This document shows positions 11,738 through 23,294 of a stretch of 32,797 nucleotides of DNA, in pieces. The notes under the pieces are model-generated. The model saw nothing but the letters and a program-made list of their open reading frames with translations. It was not told the origin of the DNA and did no database searches. Position 1 is the first letter of the stretch. The number at the start of each line of letters is the position of its first letter. The translations under genes and the position numbers were made by a program. Origin of the DNA: Setaria digitata (lineage: Eukaryota > Nematoda > Chromadorea > Rhabditida > Setariidae); the NCBI GenBank assembly GCA_003640385.1, contig RCAB01000611.1, positions 1 to 32,797 of the forward strand, read 5' to 3'.

Positions 11738-13621
11738 AATAATATTAGCAAAACAGGTAGAAATATTGATGGAATTAAATTTCAGTCATTCATATAAATA
11801 AAATACTTTTGTTTATCTGCATAATTGTTTAAATTGTATAACGAAGAACTCGTCGATTCGTATTTAAATTTTCAGTTATTTTTTCGAAACTTGAATATTT
11901 TAAATTCCAATTTATTGATCTATCACTATCTTTTATCCATTATTAAATTGACAGATACATTTAAAGAGGTTCTTCTATGAGCATGAGGATAACTCATACT
12001 TGAGAATAAAAAATAGAAAAAGAAGGAAAAGAAATTTTGTAAACTGACAATTGATCTTATCGCATTATCATCATTCAATATCATTTCATTACCATCTTAC
12101 TTTGATCTGATAATTAATTAAATCAATAAATGAAATCAATGAATTTTATTTTACTTTTTTGTTTTTGAAATTATTTGTGAACTATTACTATCCTTTTCAG
12201 TCTCAGTTATTTCTCTTATTGCTGGTATATGTTTGCATTTTCTTTCTGCTTCTTTTCTTGTCTTTGAAATAATTTTAAAAGATTATTTTTCTCGGATGAG
12301 TTTTTTATAAGCTACAATTCAGTATGGCAAAGCCATCAATTCTACGAAATTTCCTGACTATCTGAATTCACTTAAAATACCACTTCATTATAATTCATAT
12401 CCATACATTTTTCTTCAAATATTTAATTCAACCTGTTTTTTTTTGTCAAAATCAGTTCAATTTATGAAATTAATTTATCTATATTATTTAATCAAACACA
12501 TATTTTGCAGGTTTTTAACGAAATTCTCTACATATTACTTAGCAGTAGGACTTTTATTGGATTCTAGAATTTAAGACTGAACTGATGTAGATTGAATTAA
12601 TTTAAGATAAGCTAGATGAAAATATTTTTAAGTCAAATTTTGTCAATAAATGCAAATCAAGTATGAATGAATGAAATAACTCAAGTCCTTAGAAATGCTA
12701 ATAATTCCGATCATTTTCTACTTCTATAAAAATTCCTCTGTGATTTTCTTGTCGAATCAGAGGGAGAGTACCGATCGAAAGGAGAATAAATGAATCCATC
12801 CATCCAAATATAAATGTCTAAAAAGGGAGAAATATAAATGAAATTGTTGTTGCAATTTCAGTTAGAAAAAAAAAAATCTATTGTTGATCATTTTTCGTTT
12901 TTCTTTTTATTTCTTACCATTTCTTTCATTTTAAATTCTTGAAAGTTTTGACAAGAAAATAAAATGAAAAAGAAAATGTTCGAAAATTGATTTCCTTATT
13001 ATGTGGAATAATTCAAACGTATCAATGTCGATATCACTTATCGATAATAGGCTTATTGTTTTCAGAGGATAATTTGAGAACGAATTTTCATTCAGTGAAC
13101 TTGAAACGGATGACATTCATGTTACATCGTGACACATTTGTCACTATTTTCTTTCATTTCTAAATTTACAAAAAAAAAAGAGGAGGGAAAAAGAAATAAA
13201 TTTACCCTCCTCCCCCCAAAAAAAAAGAAAAAATAAGAACTTCTGCATTTTTTTGATTATACACCTTTGAGTAATTATTATTGCTTCCATTTTTTTTTCC
13301 CTTCTCTGTAATTTCTTTCATTTTTACATCACTTTTCTATCGTGAACATTAGATTGATTGATTTAAAAATGAATTTCAAAAATTTTCTCATTCTATTTCT
13401 TCTATCCTCTCAAAGATAAAAGTTACCATTTTCAACTGTTCACATTTTTCACTATTTTAGGCAAAATCATATCTAACAAAAGTTGATTATTGTTTAAAAC
13501 AAAAAGAAAAAGAAATGTAATTAGGAAATTTTTTTTTTCTTTTAACAATAGTAAACAAGTAGAAATCAAAAAAAAGAGGAAAAGAAAAAAATGAAAATTT
13601 TATTCGAGCAATTATAATTTT

Positions 13622-13925
13622 TTGATTTGGAATTGTTATCATTGCTGTGTCACATATATTCGGCGCATCAAATCAGCGATTGAAATTTAAATTTCCTGAG
13701 ATGCAATCAATTTCTTTTTCCTTTTTTCCGCTTCTACAATATGAGTTATGAGGAAAATACCTCATTAATAACTCTATCATAAAATAATACTTCTCAGCTC
13801 AGTTTTCATTAATTTTAATTGATTTGAATTGTTATCTTTGTCCTTTGTAAGTTCCATTCATTGTATGTAACAGGGATGAAATTTCAATTTCCCGAGAGAA
13901 ACCAATCTAACCCTTTTTCCTCTAT
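13622..13925. repeat. Diverged ~100-bp direct duplication
   Basis: 13622-13725 and 13820-13925 share TGATTTG-GAATTGTTATC, a central ATTC word, GATGAAATTT or GATTGAAATTT, TTTCC(T/C)GAGA, CCAATCTA or GCAATCAA, and an ending of T-rich sequence followed by CC. Alignment by eye only. Confidence 0.5.
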
Positions 13926-14280
13926 CTCTTTCTCTCTCTCTCTCTGCTCTTTTCATTTTTCTCCTCTTCACCCCCCGCTATTCCCCGATTTCTCGTAAAT
14001 TATTATCTATGGCATGATACACTTCATCGAATCTATTTAATCATCTTTTAGACATTTCGGTTGTCACTTTTTAAAAACGATTCATTCGTTCAGCAAACAT
14101 GTCGCTCCAGTTTTGGATTTTTGGAATTTTCGAATAATAATTAAAAAAAAAAAATTAATTTAATTACAGGATAAAGATGGAGGGGAAGAGGAAGAGAGAG
14201 ATTAACGATAGAAAAGAGAGGAAAAAAGAAATTAATTTTACAGTTCAATAGTATTAACCGTTAAAGAAGGGTCAAGGAAA

Positions 14281-14457
14281 ACTGTTATTAATTTTCTGTT
14301 GTTATCGAATTTTAATCGAAATTCATGCAACTGTCATTAATTTTCCTTGAAGTTTAACAAAAATTCGTGTAAATTTTATTAACTTTCCTCGAAATTTGAC
14401 TGAAATTCATGCACACATTATTAATTTTTCCCTCAATTTTAACCAAAATTCTTGTTA
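14281..14457. repeat. Four-copy 42-bp minisatellite
   Basis: Units at 14281-14329 (49 bp), 14330-14371 (42 bp), 14372-14413 (42 bp) and 14414-14457 (44 bp) each run TTATTAATTTTC, then an A/T spacer, then AAATTCATGCA or a close variant. The unit length is a multiple of three in two copies, but no long open frame spans the array. Confidence 0.75.
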
Positions 14458-15603
14458 CAAATTTCATTTTGTTCTTTTTTTTTCTTTTCTTTTTGGTAAA
14501 CGGATGAAAAGATATTGTTTATAATGATAGCTTCACATATGAGCAATTATTATCATTAAGTTATTATAATTATCATTATTACTGTCATCTAACTGTTACT
14601 CATTTCTTGAGTTTGTTGGACAGTCCTTTATATATATGCATTCAATTTTTTTTTTTTGATAATTTTTATCCTTATCTTTCATAACAAATTTTTGACTAAA
14701 TCATTTTATAACTAAAATTTTCCACACAAGCAAATGATAATTATCCATTATTAATTAAACGCTTGTATCTTGATTTATGATAATTTGAATGAAATTATTT
14801 TGATATTTATTTTTTTGACAGTTATGAAAAATAGCCAGTTAAGGATCAATTATGTTATAAAAAAAAAAGCAAAAATTCATATCAATAAAGATTACTTTAC
14901 ATTACTGTTTAGATGTGGAAACAAAATTTTTTTACAAATTATCATGTTGGATTGGAAAAATAAAAATTTCGCCAGTTTTTATTTTTTTTAAATTATCTAT
15001 ATGCTAGCTAACAACATATGTATGATAAGTGTAAATTTCAATTTTAAAATAATTTTCTAGAAGATATGGCATTATAAGACTTTTTTAAATTTTTTTTTTT
15101 TTCAGTATTATTTGTTTCAGTGAATTTTCTTTTCTCCCTGTTTTGTTTTCTTTTCTCGCTTTTTTTCCATCATCAAATAAAAATTTTTAAAACTTCAAAT
15201 AAATTTCCCTTGTTTTCCTTCCTTGTAACGATTAGTATTTGAAAAAAAAAAAGATTTTTTTTTTTTTTATTTTCGTTGAAAATTATTACCACTTTACCGT
15301 TATATGAAATGTACGAATTAGTAATTGCATAACACTCCAAAATCCGGTTTTTTAATTTTTGTTATTTCAGCATAAACTTTTGAGAAAGTAAGACGAAACA
15401 ATGAATATACAACCTATAGAGAGAAATAAATTCACTAACACTGCATTGACTGAAATTTATCGTTATTTTATTGGAAAAATGAGTGAACTATTCTTTTTTA
15501 GAGAATGGATTAAAAAATTACACTCTAAATTATACTTTTAATCTAAATGTTAATACGTTTTCCTTTTTATATTGTATCCGATATCATCAAGTGTAGTTTG
15601 ATT

Positions 15604-15605
15604 TA

Positions 15606-15656
<51 letters not shown>

Positions 15657-15690
15657 TTATTAGTTATTATCATCATCATTATTATTATTT
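15604..15690. repeat. (ATT)n microsatellite
   Basis: A long run of ATT triplets, interrupted once near 15656 and again by CATCATCAT. It generates the Ile/Leu-rich frame that follows, which is not considered a gene. Confidence 0.95.
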
Positions 15691-16651
15691 TTGTTTTTCA
15701 TTGACATCATCACGGAAATCTGTATCAACACTATTCCTGCTATTGCTTTATCATCGTTATTACTGCTAATTATTATTTTCATCACTAATTTTGTTGAAGC
15801 GATTATTGCTTATAGTTGTAAATTATTATTAACATTATTTATAATAATTATGAATTTTATCATTGATGTTGTTAATTATCGTATGCCATTAATTATTAAT
15901 AATATTTATTGCTTATATTGCTAGCTTTTACTGTTATTGTTACTGATTATTACTGTTAACGTCGTCAATACTATTTATTACTATTGTTAATCCAACTTTT
16001 TCTTTTCGTTTTTTCGTTTTTCCTTTTTTTTTTTTTTTACAAATTCCTTTAAATGATCCGGTTCTTCCTGTAATAGAATGTCAAATCCGGATGTTTGATA
16101 TTTTGGATATTTGTCTATTTAATCTGCCTGCTTTGATCGTTTTCAAGTCAAGCATATGTTAATTTGTCGACTATAAATTTCGATCAACCGGTGAAGGAAT
16201 GGATGTGACGAAGGACAGCGACTGAATGCATAACTATTGCTTGAGTTTAATAGTAATAACAAATTTACTTTTATCAGGTGATAAGAAATATCGATTATTT
16301 TTACTGTTTCAAGACTGTAAATTGAAAAGGAATATTGAAGCATTTTTTTTTTTTTTTTTTTTTAGCAAAAACTTGTAATTGCTATGTGAAGGAATTAAGA
16401 ATTTTTAGTTGGCGAAAAAAAACAAGAATGATTCGGTTCAATGATAAATAGAAGATGAAGAAAAGTTCATTCGAAATAATCAATTTAATTGCTTCATCCG
16501 TATTCTTTCTAGTCGATTAGTTAGTGCTAATTAGAATTGGGTAATTTTTTTCTATCACTATTGTCATTGATTATTATGATCGTTTTTTAATGTTATCAAT
16601 GATAGTATTATCGTTGCTATTTGAACTTTATAAAGAGTATTGCTATCAGTG

Positions 16652-16661
16652 TTATTTTCAG
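16652..16661 (+). promoter_or_regulatory. Likely SL1 trans-splice acceptor or 5' UTR intron end of the GTPase-like gene
   Basis: TTATTTTCAG ends at 16661, only 11 bp before the start codon at 16673. A TTTTCAG so close to an ATG is typical of nematode spliced-leader acceptors. It cannot be told apart from an ordinary 5' UTR intron without transcript ends. Confidence 0.6.
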
Positions 16662-16672
16662 AAATTCGATTA

Positions 16673-19600
16673 ATGGCCAAAACTACGAACGTAAATAGCA
16701 GCGCAAACATTTCCGCTCAACAAACGATAAGTAAATTTGCTGGTGAAGAATTCGATGTAGGCAATGTTCGAACTGTTTTTGCCGGTGCTTCAAAAGGTAG
16801 CCAATATTTTCTTAGGTAAAAACGGAAAGGAAACAAATGAAAAAAAGATGGATTAATATTAAATTAATATTTATTGCTAAAATTTTGAATTTTATTCTAC
16901 ATTTGCTTCAATAAATATTTTGCTTTCTTTCTTATTCAGTCTATTTGATGTCATAATTATAATTTAAAAATAAGAAGATAGCTTGAAAATTTCGTGTCGG
17001 AAAGAAATGATTATTAGAAGCATGAGGTCGAATTAAAAAAAAAAAAAAAAATCAAAACAAAGAGTGAAATATCATAAAATATTTTCACTTTTTCCTACCA
17101 AATTGTTGCTTATAGATAATATAGAGCGTAATGATCGTGTTATTTTATTAATTGGACCAACTGGAAGTAATAAATCAAATCTAATTGACTGCATGTGTAA
17201 TTACTTTTATGGTGCTAAATTCGATGGTATTCGATATAAAATTGCTAACGAAGTTAGTGATTTTTAGATTTTTTTTTCATTTTTTTATTTTTTATTTTTT
17301 TGTTTTCCAAACTTTTGTGTATGTGATAAAGAAAGAATAATTCATAATAGATGAAGCTGACTTTTGCATCACATTTTCTTTATTGAATTTCTGTTGTAGT
17401 GAACGAGGAAAATATTGTTGCTGATATTTTATTAATTTAATCAAAATCGAAAGCCTAATTGTTTAATTAATCATAACTGTCCAATTATAATCATGTAGTG
17501 CTCGAGTTATATCTATGGATGAGTTAATTATGACAGAAGCAGCATTTTTGATTATGCTTCTAATTTGGGCTAAATTATTATCATTGCAATCAATTTAGAT
17601 ATTTGATGAAAATAGCACTCCAATGAAATCGATCACTAAATATGTATTTAATGCAACGACGATGCCATTTCGACCAATAATAATTGATACGCCTGAAATT
17701 GTTAGCGACAGGTTATTTTTTTTTTTTTTTTATCACACTGATAAACATAGAGAAAACTATCGATAATGAGAAATGCATGACTTTCAAAGTTGGTAGTGAC
17801 AATTTTCTAACTGCAACGAAAATTATAATTTTTTGTCTCTTTAAAATTATTGTACTTTAATTGTCAAGATCAATCAAATAACTTTCACTTATTTGTCTGA
17901 TTTTTTTTCTTTTTTTTTTGTTCTTAATTCAAAGTTTCTAAAAATCTCAAAAGCTTCTCGAGATTTTTCACATAAATGATTTTTTTTTTGAGCTGTATCA
18001 TCAGATGCTGCTAAATTATATCAACTAGCAAAATTTTTAGCTAAATTAACATAATTTTTTCAGCATTTTTCATTTATCAATTAGTATTATAATTTCTTTG
18101 ATACATTGATAATTCTTTCAAAAGAATTATTGTCACAGTTTTTTTTTTTTTTTTCATTTTTATTAAACAATTTTGAAAAATTGATCAGATCAAATAATAT
18201 CATCATCTCTTTCTTAACATTATCATGTGATATCATTTTACAGTGGAATACCAACGGAAGAAGCAACAGCTCGCATATTAAACGACTTCCTTATTCAAAA
18301 CAAACATATTTTTATCAGTTCAATTAGTCTTGTCATGAAATTTGATCAAGTCTCAATTAATAAGAATGAAAAAGCAAAAGTTAGTTGTCAAATTTTATTT
18401 TTTAATTGCTATCCATTAATTATTATTCATTTATTCATTTAATTCACATTTTCCCATATTTTTTCCTTTCGTTTATTTATTTATTTATTTTTTTTCCAGA
18501 TGACTAATTTGTTTCCACTTCATATGTTGCCGAATACAATAATACTTTTTTCATCAGAGAATGAAAAGCCTCCTTTACCTTCAACAGTTAGGACGTTATT
18601 ACGATATTTGAATTCGAATTATAGCAAATATTACTTCTTCAATGATCATTTTCTCCAATACAAGAAAGGTTTGAGTATTTTATTTTCATTTTTTCCAATT
18701 TTTTTTCTCATTTTATTTCTTCTTATTTCTAATATTGCCAAAGCTAATTCATTAATCAATTCAAAACGAATAAAAAAAAAAATTAGGAATCCGATTTCAA
18801 AAATTATCGCTTAAAGAAAGTAATTTAATCTTTACCTTAAATCAATCTTTTATTATTTAGATATGAATTACTACAATATAGCTTGCTAAAAAGCGATATA
18901 ATTTCACTTTTCTTGCATTTTAATTAATGAAAATTCAATAGTGAGAAAACTTTACACTTAATTGCAGTTAGAATCAAACTCCGATCACTTTTTTTTTTTT
19001 TTTTTTTCACTTTCATCAATGTTTAAATGGTAACAAAGGCCAGCAAAAATTATTTTCATGCATATTCGAATCAATGTAATAATTTAGAAATTTCTGTAAT
19101 TTTGAACTTCTTTAAGTTGAACATTAAAAATTTTTTTTATCTGCACTTTATGAGAAAAATTCGGAAAAAAAAAATGATTAAAGGAAAAAAAAAATTCTTC
19201 ACATTTCTTCCTCCGCTTTTTGGTGAAAATTATTGAACAGTTTTTCCTTTTCTGATAAGATTGCTTCGTCAACTGTAAAATTTTAAATTTTTTAACTTCT
19301 ATAAAAAAAGATCGCAGGGACTATTTTACTGTATGTTTTTAATATTAAATTGATGGGAAGCTTTTTTTTTATTCGTCATTAAGTGATCTGTCGTAAAAAT
19401 TATACTGATAAAATAAATAATTATACAGACGCAAAAAAAAAATTACAACCTTTCGTACAGATAGGTTACATTAGATGAACTTGAACAATTTTTTTTTTTT
19501 CTAATTGTTATATAACTACGAAAGATTTATATAATCAAGTAAAGGTATAATTAATACTTTTAAATACTTGAAAAGTTTTTTTCTCGTTAAATTTTTCCAT

Positions 19601-22600
19601 ATTTCCTCACTCAGTTCACGTAAAAAGATACGAGCAATACACGTGACTAATGACGCCACGCTTCGGCTTATGTAAATAATGTTGTCTTTCTTCATGTTTA
19701 CCTAACAATTTATCATTTAGCTAAATTCATTGTTTGTTTAACTTTTGAAAAGACGTAACAATAATAATAATCAATAAAGATCAATTAGTAATCAGAATAT
19801 CACTCATATAAATTATGATAATTATTCAAATTTCCTTTCCAAATCTCTATTTAAATTTTTTAATTAAAAAAGAACAAAGAAAAATGAATAGAAAGCAAAT
19901 AATTTTTAATTTTTCCTTCGAAATATTTTGATCTTGTCATTTTTAAAATTTAATACATAATCAATTTACGTCACTATGCATTCCCGAAAACATCATGTTA
20001 ATTGTTCGAAGAATAATTAGAAACATTTATAGATTTTTTGAAATTTTTAATTTAATTGCTTTAATTACTTTAGTTTAGCACAAACTTGTATAAAAATTAA
20101 TTTTACCAACTGCTGTATTAAAGTCAAAAACTATTAGTTCATCAGTAGTGATGAGCTTAATTTAACTGCATTGTTTTTTTTGTCATTTTTCTTCCTTTTT
20201 TTGCTTGAATAGATCTTTTAATTTTTAGTAAATTTCTAATATTTTATCAAGATCAAAATTAACTGGTTCCATTGTTTTTTGGAATAGTTTTTTCTTTTCC
20301 AAACCCTCATGATTTTTTCATTTTTGCTAATTTCTTAATCTTGAATATAAAAATCAAAATAAAAAAGCGAATTAATCATCCGCTTAACAATGATATATTG
20401 ATGATTTTTTTTTCCTGTCATTTATTGAAAAATAAAAAAAAAAAAGAGAAAGGTGAAACTTTTGAGTGATTCGTTTTCTTTTTTTTCTTTTTTTTTAAAT
20501 AATTGAATAAACACATTTGAAAGAGCAAAAAAAAAAAAATAAAGTTTCATTTATTTATTTGTAGCTATTTCCAACATATCTATTATTTGCAAAAATTAAT
20601 TCTTCTTTTAAAAATTGATTCCATTCTCTCGAATTCACAGAAAAATCCATTTCTTTTTTAAATTAGCAATTTTATAAAAGGATTTAAATGAATTTGTTGA
20701 CATAGGAAGAGAAAAAAGAAAAGTGATAAAAGAAATATGCAAATAAAATGATTTTATCCGAATGGTATTTATTCAATTTATAATAATTTTTTCCTTCATT
20801 TCTTTTTTTTTTTTTGCTATTAGAAGAGGAAAAAATTTTAAAAAGTTAAAGCGTAGAATAATAGCCCATAAAATTTAAAATTATTTAATGTTTCGAAAAA
20901 ACATGCAAATTATTGACAAATAAATTCAAACTTAAAATTTAACGAAATTTTGATACGATATCCCGCCGAAATAAAACCGGTTTTATGTGCACAAACATAC
21001 ACATTGATTTTGTGATCCATCTCTACAAATGATTTTTCGATTTGCATCAAAAACGATAAGGCGATAAAAAATAAATCCTTTGGTGGTATGCAATGGACAG
21101 TTGCTATTATTGCAATAGTATGTAAATATATTTTTTTAAAAAATATTTTCAATTAATTTTTAAATTTCACATTTTAAATAATTAACTGTCTTGATTGGCT
21201 CAAAATGTCTACTGGTGTTCTAGGACAATGCGTAAGGAACGACTAATGTTGATAGCCAAAGATAACTTTTTTATTTAATGCTGGCTGACGACTACTTGTT
21301 GCTAACGGACTGTGTTACTCTAGGATACTGCCCCAGCTCTAGACGAACTGTAACTCCATAAAACGATTATAGTATCTCAGGATAACTACGGGTTATTACG
21401 ATCACTGTAGTATACTAGGATGATTCCTGGTGCACCAGGTTTGGCTGTTGGTTTTCTAGGACAACTGTGCAGGACAGCATAGCTTGGTATACAGCACTGT
21501 TAACGCTCAGATACAATTTTTCAGGAATTATAACAATTTGATAAAATTTAAATTAAAGCTTATCTTTAGGAAATATATGATTGGCCTATTGAAAACTAGT
21601 TCATTTGACATGCTATGCATGGAATAAATGCATGGCAAATTAGGCTGCAGTGTTCGTCATAATAATATCACCATTTATAATAATACCAACTTAACATTTT
21701 CCTTTGTTGAATTTTTATTTCGTAATGGTTTATTTACTGATGAGATGTTATTATTATCACATTCCTTAAGTGCTACCCATTCTTATCACTTCCTTTCTTT
21801 AAACATTTTCTTCCCATCCAAATTCTTCTTCATTTTACAGTTTTCTTTTTTTTTTCTTTGATCTCTTCAAATTTATACCGATTACTTGTTATTTGTTTAA
21901 TCTATCTTTTCTAAAAACATTAAAAAAAAATATTAGCAAAGTGTTTTTGCATTATCTTATCTATTGATTGATTAATTATTCTGAATGATTGTTATTATTA
22001 CTACTAATTATTATTATTCCATGCTTATTATATCAAAGAAAAAGGACAATTTTTGCTTCCCTTCAATGAAATATTGCAGAAAAGGAGCAAACTTATGAGG
22101 TGGAAAGATGGAGGTCAAGTTGGGATTTAACAATGAGTGAGTTAGATCGCTTCTTTGAACATGTACGACGTTCAAATCCACGACGATTTATTGACGAAAA
22201 TATCGAATTTTTCGATAAAGATGTACCACAATATAAATCATCATACACACAATCCATAAAGAAGTGAGAAAATTCCACTAGCTTTTCACTAAACGTTCAA
22301 TTTTGATACAAATTTTTCATTGTTTTTTTTTTTTTTTTCCTTCAAGGATCTCATTGTTCATCCTCTATTAACCAATGCATACGACTAAATAATTAATAAT
22401 GTAAGAAATGTTAATCGATGAATGATGCAATTAGTTAGAACCTAACAATTTTTACACTCTGTATATAGAAGTTATTAGCTACATTGGGAATTCATTTTAG
22501 AAATATTTCAAATGAACGAATTATTCCAATTAAATTCATCGGTCAAGAATCGACAAGTATGAAAGAATCAACCTTTACAAAGGATTCAATTTTACCAGAA

Positions 22601-23233
22601 GCACCCGTGATCAAGCGCTACGTTTTTGATCCAGTAACAATGACACACAAAGAGTATCTAATTAAGTTAGATAAAGACAAAAGTTCATTAAATGATCAAT
22701 ATGTTAATGTTCAAAATTTTGCAACGGATATCGGAGCTGTTGGTAGGTTTTTCTTTCTCATTAACCTTTACTTTTTTTTAATCTAATTAAGTAAATTCAC
22801 TTTTACAAATCGATTCCATTTTCCATTCGAATTAATAGCAAAAAAAGGTACCAATCAAACGAAATTTCTAAAATGTAAAAAAGTACAATGCTTCAATTTA
22901 TTCACTGCTTTATGCATGAAAGTTTATATTAAATTAATTTCTGAAACGTATATTTAGTCTAGTATTCAGTAAATATGTAAATAAAATCTGACTGTAAATT
23001 GGTTTTCCAGGATAGCTTTCTAGTTCTGCTATTTTTCAACCACAAATCATTAAATATAAAAATTTCTGATAAAAAAGTCTGCAAAATATAATAAAATTTT
23101 CTAAAATAATTTTATTTCACTTAATTCAACTAAACATTATTTATCTGTTGAACAATTTTAACATATTTGATTAATGACAACAAAGAAGGCAAAATCTTTA
23201 CAGCAAATATATATATACTTTGGTTGTACATTA

Positions 23234-23294
<61 letters not shown>

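Larger units (their letters stand above)
8393..16672. other. 8.3-kb stretch without a supported gene
   Basis: No open frame here combines adequate length, non-repetitive composition and splice context. The longest (9433-9807) is produced by a GTT repeat, 15691-15924 follows an ATT repeat, and 11207-11407 overlaps a degenerate repeat array. Contents are listed separately: GTT, ATT and GA tracts, a 42-bp minisatellite and three local duplications. It is the 3' flank of the channel gene followed by the upstream region of the GTPase-like gene. Confidence 0.55.

Noticed and set aside
15691..15924. 77-codon Ile/Leu-rich frame that looks like membrane segments
   Set aside because: Continuation of an ATT repeat; composition explains it.
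16797..16816. Alternative donor extending GTPase-like exon 1 to 16815
   Set aside because: It ends in phase 2, which does not match exon 2 (needs phase 1); the donor at 16797 fits exactly.
22469..22500. Earlier acceptors (22468 and 22478) for GTPase-like exon 7
   Set aside because: Both put the exon in the wrong phase; the TTTTAG ending at 22500 is the only one that fits exon 6.
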